DNA of 64,000 nucleotides from Phyllobacterium calauticae (GTDB lineage Bacteria; Pseudomonadota; Alphaproteobacteria; Rhizobiales; Rhizobiaceae): the NCBI RefSeq assembly GCF_019991125.1, contig NZ_JAGENB010000003.1, positions 656,380-720,379 of the forward strand, in the 5' to 3' direction. Positions 18,328 through 26,984 of the stretch are shown in pieces. Position 1 is the first letter of the stretch. Every line of letters starts with the position of its first letter. The translations under genes were made by a program, and so were the position numbers. Under the pieces are notes generated by a model. That model saw nothing but the letters and a program-made list of their open reading frames with translations, was not told the origin of the DNA and did no database searches.

Positions 18328-18451
18328 GTGCGTGGTTCGACAAGCTCACCATGAGGGAGGGTGTTGACTGCAAGGCCAATCGAAAATGCAGTGGATATAG
18401 CTCCCTGCCATCCACCTCCATCCCTCATGGTGAGCTTGTCGAACCACGCAC
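18328..18451. repeat. Long palindromic intergenic element (31-bp perfect arms)
   Basis: Arms at 18328-18358 and 18421-18451 are exact reverse complements (GTGCGTGGTTCGACAAGCTC... and its mirror), separated by 62 bases; the inner flanks remain nearly complementary with a bulge. It fills most of the 292-base gap between rutR and the decarboxylase-like gene, and a half copy lies at 3028-3045. It resembles a dispersed REP/MITE-like element; it could also fold as a terminator of rutR. Confidence 0.8.
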
Positions 18452-18593
18452 GATGTTGATGCAAAACGCCTGCCTCACGCGAAATTGACAGACGCGGATT
18501 GTGCGTTGCACTATTGTCCCGCTGCGCCGCAATATCCGTTGCCGTGCCTGGCTTGCATCAAAGCCAGTTTCCCTGACATCCGGAGATCGCCCC

Positions 18594-19331
18594 GTGAAAA
18601 TATCCGATGTTCGTTCCGCCTATGCCATGCCGCTCACCAACCCCTCCTATCCGCCGGGTCCCTACCGCTTCATCAACCGCGAATTCGTGGTCATCACCTA
18701 TCGCACCGATCCGGAAGCACTGCGGGCGGTGGTGCCCGAACCGCTTGAGATCGCCGAGCCCATTGTCAAATTCGAGTTCATCCGCATGCCGGATTCAACC
18801 GGCTTTGGCGATTACACCGAATCCGGCCAGGTCATTCCGGTCCGCTTCAACGGCAAGGAGGGCGTCTACGTTCATTCCATGTATCTCGACGATGATGCGC
18901 CGATCGCCGGCGGGCGCGAAATCTGGGGCTTTCCCAAGAAACTCGCCAAGCCGAAAATCTCCCATGAGGGCGAAACCATCCTCGGCACGCTGCATTATGG
19001 CAGTGTGCTCTGCGCGACGGGCACCATGGGCTACAAGCACAAACCGGCCGATCATGCCGCCGTTCTGAAATCCATGCTGCTGCCGAATTATCTCATCAAG
19101 ATCATTCCGCATGTGGATGGTACCGCACGCATCTGCGAGCTGGTCGAATATCACCTGCAGGATATCGATCTGAAAGGCGCGTGGACGGCACCGGCGGCGC
19201 TCGAACTTCATGCGCATGTCATGGCCAATGTTGCGAGCCTGCCCGTTCTGGAAGTCTTGTCGGGAACGCATTTCATCGCCGATCTGACCCTCGGGCTCGG
19301 GGAAGTCGTGTACGATTATATGAAGGGGTAG
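18594..19331 (+). CDS. Acetoacetate decarboxylase family protein
   Basis: 245 residues from the GTG at 18594, which has CGGAG 8 nt upstream; this gives [17 protein letters not shown] fold: PEPLEI, the [10 protein letters not shown] segment with the lysine pair that supplies the Schiff-base Lys in ADC, and a C-terminal [11 protein letters not shown]. The classical reaction is acetoacetate to acetone + CO2, but many homologues are promiscuous or act on other beta-keto acids. Its place between rutR and preA suggests a role on pathway-derived semialdehyde or keto acid; this is inference. Confidence 0.85.
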   Translation: MKISDVRSAYAMPLTNPSYPPGPYRFINREFVVITYRTDPEALRAVVPEPLEIAEPIVKFEFIRMPDSTGFGDYTESGQVIPVRFNGKEGVYVHSMYLDDDAPIAGGREIWGFPKKLAKPKISHEGETILGTLHYGSVLCATGTMGYKHKPADHAAVLKSMLLPNYLIKIIPHVDGTARICELVEYHLQDIDLKGAWTAPAALELHAHVMANVASLPVLEVLSGTHFIADLTLGLGEVVYDYMKG

Positions 19332-19360
19332 CTGCCGGTTGCGGGCAGTCTGACAAAGAA

Positions 19361-19385
19361 AAAACCCGCCTCAACGGCGGGTTTT
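19361..19385. terminator. Bidirectional terminator between ADC-family gene and preA
   Basis: 10-bp stem AAAACCCGCC / GGCGGGTTTT, 5-nt loop. On the minus strand the stem runs into TTTTTTCTTTG, a good U-tract for the preT-preA unit; on the plus strand the tail is GTTTTGAA. Confidence 0.85.
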
Positions 19386-19390
19386 GAATG

Positions 19391-20701
19391 TTATTCGGCA
19401 GCGGCCTTGGCCATCGGATTGTTGGGATGGGTGGTCCAGTTGGCGTAGTCCGGCTGGATCGGCAGCTTGGTGCGCGGGTCGACCCCCGAGGTCATCGGCA
19501 CCATGGTGATGCAGTTGTCGACAGGGCAGACGTTGACGCAGAGGTTGCAGCCGACGCATTCCTCGTCGATCACCTCGAAATGCCGGGCGCCGTCCACCAT
19601 CGCCGTGATGGCCTGGTGCGACGTGTCCTCGCAGGCAATGTGGCAGCGGCCGCATTTGATGCACAGGTCCTGGTCGATCTGCGCCTTGGTGATGTAGTTG
19701 AGATTGAGGTACTGCCAGTCGGAGACGTTCGGCACGGCCATGCCGCGGAAGTCCTCGATGGAAGCGAAGCCGCGGGAGTCCATCCAGTCGGAGAGCCCGT
19801 CGATCATTTCCTGCACGACCTTGAAGCCATAGGTCATGGCCGCCGTGCACACCTGCACATTGCCGCAACCGAGCGCGATGAATTCCGCCGCATCGCGCCA
19901 TGTCGTGATGCCGCCAATGCCAGAGATCGGCAGGCCGCGCGTCTCCGCATCGCGGGCAATTTCCGCCACCATGTTGAGTGCAATGGGCTTGACGGCCGGG
20001 CCGCAATAGCCGCCGTGCGACCCGCGCCCGTCAATCGAAGGATTGGGCGCAAAGGTATCGAGATCGACCGACACGATAGAATTGATCGTGTTGATCAGCG
20101 ACACGGCGTCGGTACCGCCGGATTTTGCCGCGCGCGCAGGTTTGCGGATATCGGTGATATTCGGCGTCAGTTTGGTGATGACAGGCATGCGCGTATATTG
20201 CTTGCACCAGCGCACCACCATCTCGATATATTCCGGCACCTGGCCGACAGCCGCGCCCATGCCGCGTTCGGACATGCCGTGCGGGCAGCCGAAATTGAGC
20301 TCGATGCCGTCTGAACCCGTCGCTTCCACCAGCGGCAGAATGGCTTTCCAGGCGTTCTCCTCGCAGGGCACCATGATGGAGGCGATCAGCGCTCGGTCCG
20401 GCCACTTCTTCTTCACCTCGGTCATTTCACGCAGGTTCACTTCCAGCGGACGGTCGGTGATGAGCTCGATATTGTTCAGGCCGAGCAAGCGCCGGTCCGG
20501 GCCGTGGATCGCGCCATAGCGCGGGCCGTTGACGTTGACGACGGGCGGGCCTTCTTCGCCCAGTGTCTTCCACACAACGCCGCCCCAGCCCGCCTTGAAG
20601 GCGCGCTCGACATTATAAGCCTTGTCTGTCGGCGGTGCGGAGGCCAGCCAGAAGGGGTTGGGGGATTTGATGCCGAGGAAATTCGATGAAAGATCAGCCA
20701 T
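19391..20701 (-). CDS. preA: NAD-dependent dihydropyrimidine dehydrogenase, subunit PreA
   Basis: 436 residues. DHOD-like FMN barrel followed by two [4Fe-4S] motifs, CIKCGRC...C (about 347-357) and CVGCNLC...C (about 382-392). The active-site loop reads ELNFGCPHG, with the catalytic Cys at about 139; the Ser that precedes this Cys in mammalian DPD is Gly here. With PreT it catalyses reversible reduction of uracil/thymine to the dihydropyrimidine, the first step of the pathway completed by the operon at 9032-17437. GGAG precedes ATG 20701, 11 bases after preT. Confidence 0.95.
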   Translation of the reverse strand: MADLSSNFLGIKSPNPFWLASAPPTDKAYNVERAFKAGWGGVVWKTLGEEGPPVVNVNGPRYGAIHGPDRRLLGLNNIELITDRPLEVNLREMTEVKKKWPDRALIASIMVPCEENAWKAILPLVEATGSDGIELNFGCPHGMSERGMGAAVGQVPEYIEMVVRWCKQYTRMPVITKLTPNITDIRKPARAAKSGGTDAVSLINTINSIVSVDLDTFAPNPSIDGRGSHGGYCGPAVKPIALNMVAEIARDAETRGLPISGIGGITTWRDAAEFIALGCGNVQVCTAAMTYGFKVVQEMIDGLSDWMDSRGFASIEDFRGMAVPNVSDWQYLNLNYITKAQIDQDLCIKCGRCHIACEDTSHQAITAMVDGARHFEVIDEECVGCNLCVNVCPVDNCITMVPMTSGVDPRTKLPIQPDYANWTTHPNNPMAKAAAE

Positions 20702-20712
20702 GTCGATCTCCT

Positions 20713-22170
20713 TCAGCCAGCGATGTGGCTTGGATGGGTGGGGTGCTGCGCCGGTGTCGACGCGCCGTCCGGATTTTCCGCCATGACGGCTTCGACGAAG
20801 CCGCTGACTTTCTCCGGCTGCTGCGTCAGCGCCCGGTGGATGGATTCAGCGGCAAGCTTGCCGTCCTGCACCGCGGCCACGGTCAGGTCCTGACCACCGG
20901 CAATGCAATCGCCGCCAGCCCATATGCCGGGGATCGAGGTGCGGCGGTCATCATCGACGCTGATACGTCCCTTCGATAGGGCAAGCCCGGCTTCGGTGAG
21001 GATGCCCTCTGCCGGCGTCTGGCCGATGGCCTTGAAAATCTGGTCGCTGGCAAGGGTGATGCTTTCGCCGGTGACGGCAAGCCTGCCGTCGGCCATGGCG
21101 GTATAGTCCAGCGTGATGCCGCAGACTTCACCGGATGCGTTGCGGGTAAGCGCCCGCGGCTGCAACCAATGGCGGATGATCACCCCGGTTTTCAGCGCCA
21201 GTTCCTGTTCATAGGGGCTGGCGTTCATGCTTTCCGGCCCGCGCCGATAAGCGATGATGACGTTCTCGGCGCCCAGCAGCTTGGTCTGCACGGCCACGTC
21301 GATGGCGGTCATGCCGCCGCCGATGACGACAACGTCGCGCCCGACAGCGATCTGCGACAGGTCCTCGCTCTGGCGCAATACGGAGATGTAGTCGACGGCA
21401 TCGATGCAACCGGCGGCATCCTCGCCTTCGAGGCCAAGCTCGTTCACACCCGGCAATCCCATGCCGAGGAAAACCGCATCAAAACCGGCTTTCAGCGCAT
21501 CGATGCTGATGTCCCGGCCAAGCGCCTTGTCGTTCTCGATGGTGATCCCGCCGATTTCCAGAATGAAATCAAGTTCCTTCTGGGCAAAATTGTCGACACT
21601 CTTATAGGCGGCAATGCCATATTCATTGAGGCCGCCGGCTTTCGGCCTGGCTTCGAAAATCGTCACGTTGTGGCCGTGCTTGGCCAGACGGTGCGCCGCG
21701 GACAAGCCGGCCGGACCCGCGCCGACCACGGCAACGCTCTTGCCTGTCGGCTCGGCGCGCTTGAACGGGTGCTGGCCCTTTTCCATCAGATGGTCAGTGG
21801 CGTAGCGCTGCAGAAGGCCGATTTTCACCGGCTTGCCCTCGGCGGTCTCACGCACGCAGGCCTGTTCGCACAGGGTTTCGGTCGGACAGACGCGGGCACA
21901 CATGCCGCCGAGAATGTTTTCCGCCAGAATCGTCTTGGCAGAACCGGTGGGATTGTCGGCGGCGATCTGGCGGATGAACAGCGGAATATCGATGCCCGTC
22001 GGGCAGGCATTCATGCAGGGCGCATCGTAGCAGAAGTAGCAGCGATCGGATTCGACAAAGGCTTCATGCCGCGTCAATGCCGGGTGCAGATCGGAAAAAA
22101 CATCGGTGTAGGCATCGGACTCTAGCCGCCCGGCCCTCACATCACGGATTCCAGAATCGATCGATCCCAT
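20713..22170 (-). CDS. preT: NAD-dependent dihydropyrimidine dehydrogenase, subunit PreT
   Basis: 485 residues from ATG 22170 (GGAGAGGC upstream; the frame extends further but without coding character). Glutamate-synthase-beta-like flavoprotein: N-terminal Fe-S cysteines CYFCYDAPCMNAC and CARVCPTETLCEQAC, FAD site VVGAGPAGLSAA and NAD site VIGGGMTAIDVA, C-terminal WAGGDCIAGG. It passes electrons from NAD(P)H to PreA. First gene of preT-preA; two RutR-like sites lie 110-150 bases upstream. Confidence 0.94.
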   Translation of the reverse strand: MGSIDSGIRDVRAGRLESDAYTDVFSDLHPALTRHEAFVESDRCYFCYDAPCMNACPTGIDIPLFIRQIAADNPTGSAKTILAENILGGMCARVCPTETLCEQACVRETAEGKPVKIGLLQRYATDHLMEKGQHPFKRAEPTGKSVAVVGAGPAGLSAAHRLAKHGHNVTIFEARPKAGGLNEYGIAAYKSVDNFAQKELDFILEIGGITIENDKALGRDISIDALKAGFDAVFLGMGLPGVNELGLEGEDAAGCIDAVDYISVLRQSEDLSQIAVGRDVVVIGGGMTAIDVAVQTKLLGAENVIIAYRRGPESMNASPYEQELALKTGVIIRHWLQPRALTRNASGEVCGITLDYTAMADGRLAVTGESITLASDQIFKAIGQTPAEGILTEAGLALSKGRISVDDDRRTSIPGIWAGGDCIAGGQDLTVAAVQDGKLAAESIHRALTQQPEKVSGFVEAVMAENPDGASTPAQHPTHPSHIAG

Positions 22171-22280
22171 GAAATCGCCTCTCCATTTCTGAAACTGCCG
22201 CATCCCGTTCCCTTTGGGCGTGCCGCAATTTGGTGATGGGCCGGTTTGTCCGGCGCCTGTTGATGGAAAGAATGCCAGAT

Positions 22281-22316
22281 TTTCACAAAAGGTCAAATTT
22301 TTTATCAAACGGTCAA
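22281..22316 (-). promoter_or_regulatory. Pair of RutR-like half-palindromes upstream of preT
   Basis: Two copies in the same orientation, 20 bases apart: TTTCACAAAAGGTCAA (22281-22296) and TTTATCAAACGGTCAA (22301-22316). Each keeps the GGTCAA half-site and matches the RutR pattern at 10 and 11 of 14 positions. The 20-base phase puts both on one DNA face. They sit in the expected promoter zone of preT. Confidence 0.5.
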
Positions 22317-22396
22317 GAAATATGAAATTGAATCATATTCGTTTCGTTTGCGCGGGTGGATATCCACGCAAATCTGGCAAGGGCAGCGGGGAAAAG

Positions 22397-24010
22397 CTAA
22401 ACCAGATCGTCCAGAACAAGGCTTGCGCCTTTTGCCCCGACCATCATGGCGGCGGCATTGGTATTGCCGGAAATGATATTGGGAAAGATCGAGCAGTCGA
22501 TCACACGCAGCCCTTCGACGCCGTGCACCCGCAAACGCGGGTCGACCACCGATACCGCCGGGTCCGGCCCCATGCGGCAGGTCGAAACCGGGTGATAGAC
22601 CGTGCCGCTGCGCTGGCGGAAATCGGCAATGAGATCCTCGTCGCTCCGGCAATGCGGACCGGGCAGCAATTCCTCGACGATCAGCTTCGACAGGGTTGGC
22701 GTCGCTGCGATTTTCCGCAGGAACTTCACCGCATCCAGCATCTCGGCAACATCATGCCCGGTCGAAAAAGCGTTCGGCGCGATGGTCGGTGCGTCGAGCG
22801 GATTGCCGGAGCGGATATGGATGGACCCGACGCTGGTCGGACGGCAATTGGACAGGCCGATGGAAAAGCCCGGCCAGGGATCGGGGGTCAGAATCGGGCG
22901 CTCGCCTTCCCTCGGCCGCACGGTGGAAAAGGCCTGAAAATACAGCTGCATGTTCGGGCGCTGCCGCGACGGATCGGTACGAAAGAAGCCACCGCCCTGA
23001 TTCATGCTGATCGACAGGGGCCCCGTCCGCAGCAGCAGATATTCGATGCCGACGCGCAATTTTCCCCACCATGGGCGCAGCACCTGGTTGAGCGAGGCCA
23101 CGTTGGCCCGGTAGGTGTAATTGATGCCGAGATGGTCCTGCAGGTTTTCCCCAACCTGGCTGTTGGCGTGCACGAGCGGAATGCCGAATTGCGCCAGGCG
23201 CGCCGCGTCACCAATGCCCGAAAGTTCGAGCAGTTGCGGTGTATTGATGGAGCCGCCGCACAGGATCACTTCGCGCCCGGCCCTGACCGTCTCGGTCCGG
23301 CCGTTGCGGGTGAACGCAACACCGGTAGCCCGTTTGCCCTCAAAGACAATGCGCTGCACCATCGCGCCGGTCAGAACCGTGACATTGGGGCGCTTCATCG
23401 CCGGGCGCAGAAAAGCCCTGGCGGCGGACATGCGCCGCCCGCCTTTCGTGGTTAGCTGAAATGGCCCCGTGCCTTCCTGCGTGGCGCCATTGAAATCGGG
23501 GTTGTAGTGCAGCCCGGCCTCCTGCGCGCCCTTCAGAATCTGATTGGCCAGCGGATGAAACAGATGCGAACAATCAGTGACATGCAGTGGTCCGCCGCGG
23601 CCAAGGCTTTTCGCGGGGCCGTCATGGTCTTCCAGTGCCTGAAACACCGGCAGTACATCGTCATAGCCCCAGCCGGGATTGCCGCGCGCGCGCCATTCGT
23701 CGAAATCCTCCTTCGCGCCGCGGATATAGACCATGGCATTGATCGAACTCGACCCGCCCAGCACCTTGCCGCGCGGCCAGTAATCCGCATTGCCGCCAAG
23801 CCCCGGATCGGCTTCGGCCTTGTACATCCAGTTGACGGATTTGTCGTAGAAGGTCTTGCCGTAACCGAGCGGCATCTGCACGAAGAACCGCCGGTCCGTC
23901 CCGCCCGCTTCCAGGACAAGAACCGTGTGGCGTCCGCTGGCGGACAAGCGCTCGGCAACAACCGATCCGGCAGAGCCTGATCCGACAATGATGAAATCAA
24001 ACGCGCGCAT
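22397..24010 (-). CDS. GMC family FAD oxidoreductase (choline/alcohol dehydrogenase-like)
   Basis: 537 residues. N-terminal ADP-binding motif VGSGSAGSVVAERL near residue 9, GMC signature 1 (GKVLGGSSSINAMVYIRG) and signature 2 (GSINTPQLLELSGIG), C-terminal active-site His regions (YHPVSTCRMG and ISGNTNAAAMM). Oxidises an alcohol to aldehyde, probably feeding the respiratory chain. BetA-type choline use is not supported by context (no betB/betI), so substrate is open. The ATG at 24010 was preferred to an upstream GTG at 24028. Confidence 0.9.
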   Translation of the reverse strand: MRAFDFIIVGSGSAGSVVAERLSASGRHTVLVLEAGGTDRRFFVQMPLGYGKTFYDKSVNWMYKAEADPGLGGNADYWPRGKVLGGSSSINAMVYIRGAKEDFDEWRARGNPGWGYDDVLPVFQALEDHDGPAKSLGRGGPLHVTDCSHLFHPLANQILKGAQEAGLHYNPDFNGATQEGTGPFQLTTKGGRRMSAARAFLRPAMKRPNVTVLTGAMVQRIVFEGKRATGVAFTRNGRTETVRAGREVILCGGSINTPQLLELSGIGDAARLAQFGIPLVHANSQVGENLQDHLGINYTYRANVASLNQVLRPWWGKLRVGIEYLLLRTGPLSISMNQGGGFFRTDPSRQRPNMQLYFQAFSTVRPREGERPILTPDPWPGFSIGLSNCRPTSVGSIHIRSGNPLDAPTIAPNAFSTGHDVAEMLDAVKFLRKIAATPTLSKLIVEELLPGPHCRSDEDLIADFRQRSGTVYHPVSTCRMGPDPAVSVVDPRLRVHGVEGLRVIDCSIFPNIISGNTNAAAMMVGAKGASLVLDDLV

Positions 24011-24134
24011 GAATTCCAGCCTGAACACAATCTATTTATCCAGGCAGGATATCCGGCTTCATCGGTGCAAACCCAAACGTCATTCCGCCATGGCTTATGG
24101 AAAATGCGACAGGCCTGTCGAATTGTCCGGCGTG

Positions 24135-24578
24135 TCAGGTGCCGGCAGCGGCCTGATTGAGATTCTCGAAAAACTGGGTGGCGAGTTTCTTGGCGGAGGA
24201 CGATATAAGGCGGCTGCCGAGTTGGGCGATCTTGCCGCCGACATCGGCATTGACCGTGTAGGTGAGCACGGTTTCGCCGCCTTCCTCGATCAGGGTGACA
24301 TCGGCGCCACCCTTGGCAAAACCGGCAATGCCACCCTTGCCCTCGCCCGTGATCGTGTAGGACAGCGGAGGATTGAGATTGCTCAATTCGACCTTGCCGT
24401 TGAAGCGCGCCTTGACGGGGCCGAGTTTGACGCCGACCGTGGCTTCCAGTTCCGTATCGGAAATCCGCTCGAGGCTTTCGCAGCCGGGGATGCAGGCTTT
24501 CAACACCTCCGCGTCGTTCAATGCCTTCCAGACTGCTTCGCGGGGCGCTGCAATGCGTTCTTCGCCGGTCATATCCAT
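24135..24578 (-). CDS. CoxG-like SRPBCC family protein
   Basis: 147 residues beginning MDMTGEERIAAPREAVW, the classic start of CoxG (carbon monoxide dehydrogenase subunit G) proteins; CIPGCESLE, GPVKARFNGKVE and the GKGGIAGFAKGGADV segment complete the START-like fold. In CO oxidisers CoxG helps recruit or assemble molybdenum hydroxylases at the membrane. No coxMSL or other molybdenum hydroxylase gene is next to it here, so its partner is unknown. GGGAGG lies 10 nt before the start. A GMC oxidoreductase gene follows 124 bases later on the same strand. Confidence 0.88.
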   Translation of the reverse strand: MDMTGEERIAAPREAVWKALNDAEVLKACIPGCESLERISDTELEATVGVKLGPVKARFNGKVELSNLNPPLSYTITGEGKGGIAGFAKGGADVTLIEEGGETVLTYTVNADVGGKIAQLGSRLISSSAKKLATQFFENLNQAAAGT

Positions 24579-24832
24579 GTTTCAATGCCTCCCTGGAAGA
24601 AGAAAGCTAAGATAGACGACTTCATCTGTCCACGATTTATAAAAATTCGTTCTTCCTGCCACTGTATTAAATCCTGTCACAAAACATCATGATACTGGCG
24701 ATGAAGATGCTGGACCGGACAGGAGCGGTGTAATAACAGGATTAAGACTTTGTGATTCCGCAGGGATGACGGCCACAAAGTACTGACCCAACTATTCTTC
24801 TACTTCATTCATCTCATCAAGGGAGACTGCAC

Positions 24833-25102
24833 ATGAAATTGAAAATGGTCGCCGGCATTTCGCTGCTGGCTGTCGCTCTCGTCGGCTGTTCCAAAGCCCC
24901 CACCTGCACCCAGGAAGAGCTGACCAAAAAGGCCGGTGAAATCACCGCTGCCGTTCAGCAGGTCATTACCAAGGATCCGTCCAAGGCGCAGGGAATCGTT
25001 GCCAAGATGCAGGAACTGGCTACCAAATATCAGGGCCAGACCGATCTGAAAGACGCCTGCAAGGCGTATGACGACGTTCTGACAGCCATCAAGGGCTCGT
25101 AA
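24833..25102 (+). CDS. Small predicted lipoprotein, function unknown
   Basis: 89 residues with a lipoprotein signal: MKLKMVAGISLLAVALVGC, Cys at 19 followed by SK. The mature part is a short, charged, probably helical domain with two Cys (CTQEE near 25 and DACKAY near 78) that could form a disulfide. GGGAG is well placed. Lys/Gln/Ala-rich composition recalls small Rhizobiales periplasmic lipoproteins, but I do not recognise a named family. The nearest plus-strand gene is pgi, 149 bases downstream, with a hairpin between them. Confidence 0.78.
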   Translation: MKLKMVAGISLLAVALVGCSKAPTCTQEELTKKAGEITAAVQQVITKDPSKAQGIVAKMQELATKYQGQTDLKDACKAYDDVLTAIKGS

Positions 25103-25108
25103 ACTTTC

Positions 25109-25138
25109 GCGCCGCAGTTCCGCCCGGATTTGCGGCGC
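25109..25138 (+). terminator. Possible terminator after the small lipoprotein gene
   Basis: 8-bp stem GCGCCGCA / TGCGGCGC around a 14-nt loop, 7 bases past the stop. No U-tract follows, so confidence is low. Confidence 0.4.
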
Positions 25139-25251
25139 AGATTACCTGATGTTAAATCGGAAGAGATTCTGCTTTAAATCGATTGAAACAAAATGATTCC
25201 GGTGGCAGGTTCCACTCTGTCAGGATCAAGGCGTGACTTCAGGAGAGAGAA

Positions 25252-26904
25252 ATGGCGACAGTGAAAGCGAACGACCTGCGTGGCTCCGTTCAGGCATTGA
25301 AAGCACACTTCAAAATCGGCGCGCCGAAAAACATGCGCGCGACCTTCATGGAAGATCCCAAACGCTTCTCCCGCTATTCCCTCAGTCTCGACGATCTTCT
25401 CCTTGACTGGTCGAAGTGCCTGGTCAATGACGAGACGCTTTCCCTCCTTGCTGATCTGGCAAAAGTTGCCCATGTGGAAGCCCGGCGCGATGCGATGTTT
25501 GCCGGCGAACCAATCAACAATACTGAAGGCCGCGCCGTGCTCCACGTGGCGCTGCGCAACCGTTCCAACAAGCCGATCAAGGTTGACGGCGTGGATGTCA
25601 TGCCCGGCGTCAACGATGTGCTGAAGCGCATGGGCGCCTATGCGGATGGCCTGCGCTCCGGCGCCATCAAGGGTTCGAAGAACAAGCCGATCACCGATGT
25701 GGTCAATATCGGCATTGGCGGCTCCGATCTCGGACCGGCCATGGCAACGCTCGCCCTGTCACCCTATCATGACGGGCCGAAGACCCATTTCGTCTCCAAC
25801 GTCGATGGGGCACACATCGCCGATACCTTGAAAGACCTCGATCCGGCGACGACGCTGATCATCATCGCGTCGAAAACCTTCACCACCATCGAGACCATGA
25901 CCAATGCCCGCGCCGCGCGCAAATGGATCGCCGATGCGCTGGGTGAAAAGGCTGTCGGCAAGCACTTTGCCGCCGTTTCCACGGCGCTCGACAAGGTCGA
26001 CGCCTTCGGCATCCCGGAAGATCGTATCTTCGGCTTCTGGGACTGGGTAGGCGGCCGCTATTCCATCTGGTCGGCCATCGGTCTGCCATTGATGATTGCG
26101 ATCGGGCCCGAGAACTTTGGCCGGTTTCTCGATGGCGCCCATGCGATGGACGAACATTTCCGCAAGGCGGCGCTTTCCAAGAACCTGCCGATGATGCTGG
26201 GTCTGGTCGGCTACTGGCATCGCGCCATCTCCGGTTACACCAGCCGCGCCGTGATTCCATATGATCAGCGGCTGGCCCGCCTGCCGGCCTACCTGCAGCA
26301 GCTCGACATGGAATCGAACGGCAAGGGCGTCACCGTCGACGGCAAGCCGGTTTCCGGTCCGACCGGCCCGGTGGTCTGGGGTGAACCCGGCACCAATGGT
26401 CAGCATGCCTTCTTCCAGCTCCTGCATCAGGGAACCGATACGATCCCGCTTGAATTCATCGTCGCGGCGAAGGGCCACGAGCCGCATCTCGATAATCAGC
26501 ATGAGATGCTCCTGGCCAATTGTCTGGCCCAGTCGGAAGCCCTGATGAAGGGCCGCACGCTGGAAGAAGCCAAGGCGCAGCTCGCGGCAAAGAACCTGGC
26601 GAAATCCGAGGTGAACCGCATTGCGCCGCACCGTGTTTTCAAAGGCAACCGGCCATCGATCACCATCGTCTATGACAAACTCGATCCCTTCTCCTTGGGC
26701 CGCCTGATCGCGCTTTACGAGCATCGCGTTTTCGTCGAGGCCCAGCTCTTCGGCATCAATGCCTTCGATCAATGGGGTGTCGAGCTCGGCAAGGAACTGG
26801 CGACCGAGCTTCTGCCGATCGTCTCCGGAGAGGCAAAACCAACGGACAAGGACGCATCCACGCAAGGTCTTGTCGCGCACTTGAGGAAGCGTCGCGGCAA
26901 ATAG
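25252..26904 (+). CDS. pgi: Glucose-6-phosphate isomerase
   Basis: 550 residues, GAGAGAG before ATG 25252. Interconverts glucose-6-phosphate and fructose-6-phosphate in the cytoplasm. Signatures: [61 protein letters not shown] with the ring-opening His, and the C-terminal [11 protein letters not shown] with the conserved Lys. Nothing unusual in length or motifs. Stands alone between the lipoprotein gene and the M14/HAD pair. Confidence 0.97.
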   Translation: MATVKANDLRGSVQALKAHFKIGAPKNMRATFMEDPKRFSRYSLSLDDLLLDWSKCLVNDETLSLLADLAKVAHVEARRDAMFAGEPINNTEGRAVLHVALRNRSNKPIKVDGVDVMPGVNDVLKRMGAYADGLRSGAIKGSKNKPITDVVNIGIGGSDLGPAMATLALSPYHDGPKTHFVSNVDGAHIADTLKDLDPATTLIIIASKTFTTIETMTNARAARKWIADALGEKAVGKHFAAVSTALDKVDAFGIPEDRIFGFWDWVGGRYSIWSAIGLPLMIAIGPENFGRFLDGAHAMDEHFRKAALSKNLPMMLGLVGYWHRAISGYTSRAVIPYDQRLARLPAYLQQLDMESNGKGVTVDGKPVSGPTGPVVWGEPGTNGQHAFFQLLHQGTDTIPLEFIVAAKGHEPHLDNQHEMLLANCLAQSEALMKGRTLEEAKAQLAAKNLAKSEVNRIAPHRVFKGNRPSITIVYDKLDPFSLGRLIALYEHRVFVEAQLFGINAFDQWGVELGKELATELLPIVSGEAKPTDKDASTQGLVAHLRKRRGK

Positions 26905-26984
26905 GCTATAGTGGCCCGATAACAAACAGAATGGGTATCCGGCCTCTGCTCCAGGGCCGGAAGTGAGGAACTGGAAAAGCATTG

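Noticed and set aside
22347..22372. Imperfect palindrome TTTGCGCGGGTGGATATCCACGCAAA (described by position only) after the GMC gene as terminator
   Set aside because: The arms are unequal and no U-tract follows; too weak to call.
24665..24745. Inverted TTAATCCTGT-like repeats before the lipoprotein gene
   Set aside because: Ten-base arms with one bulge and about 60 bases between are within chance for this region.
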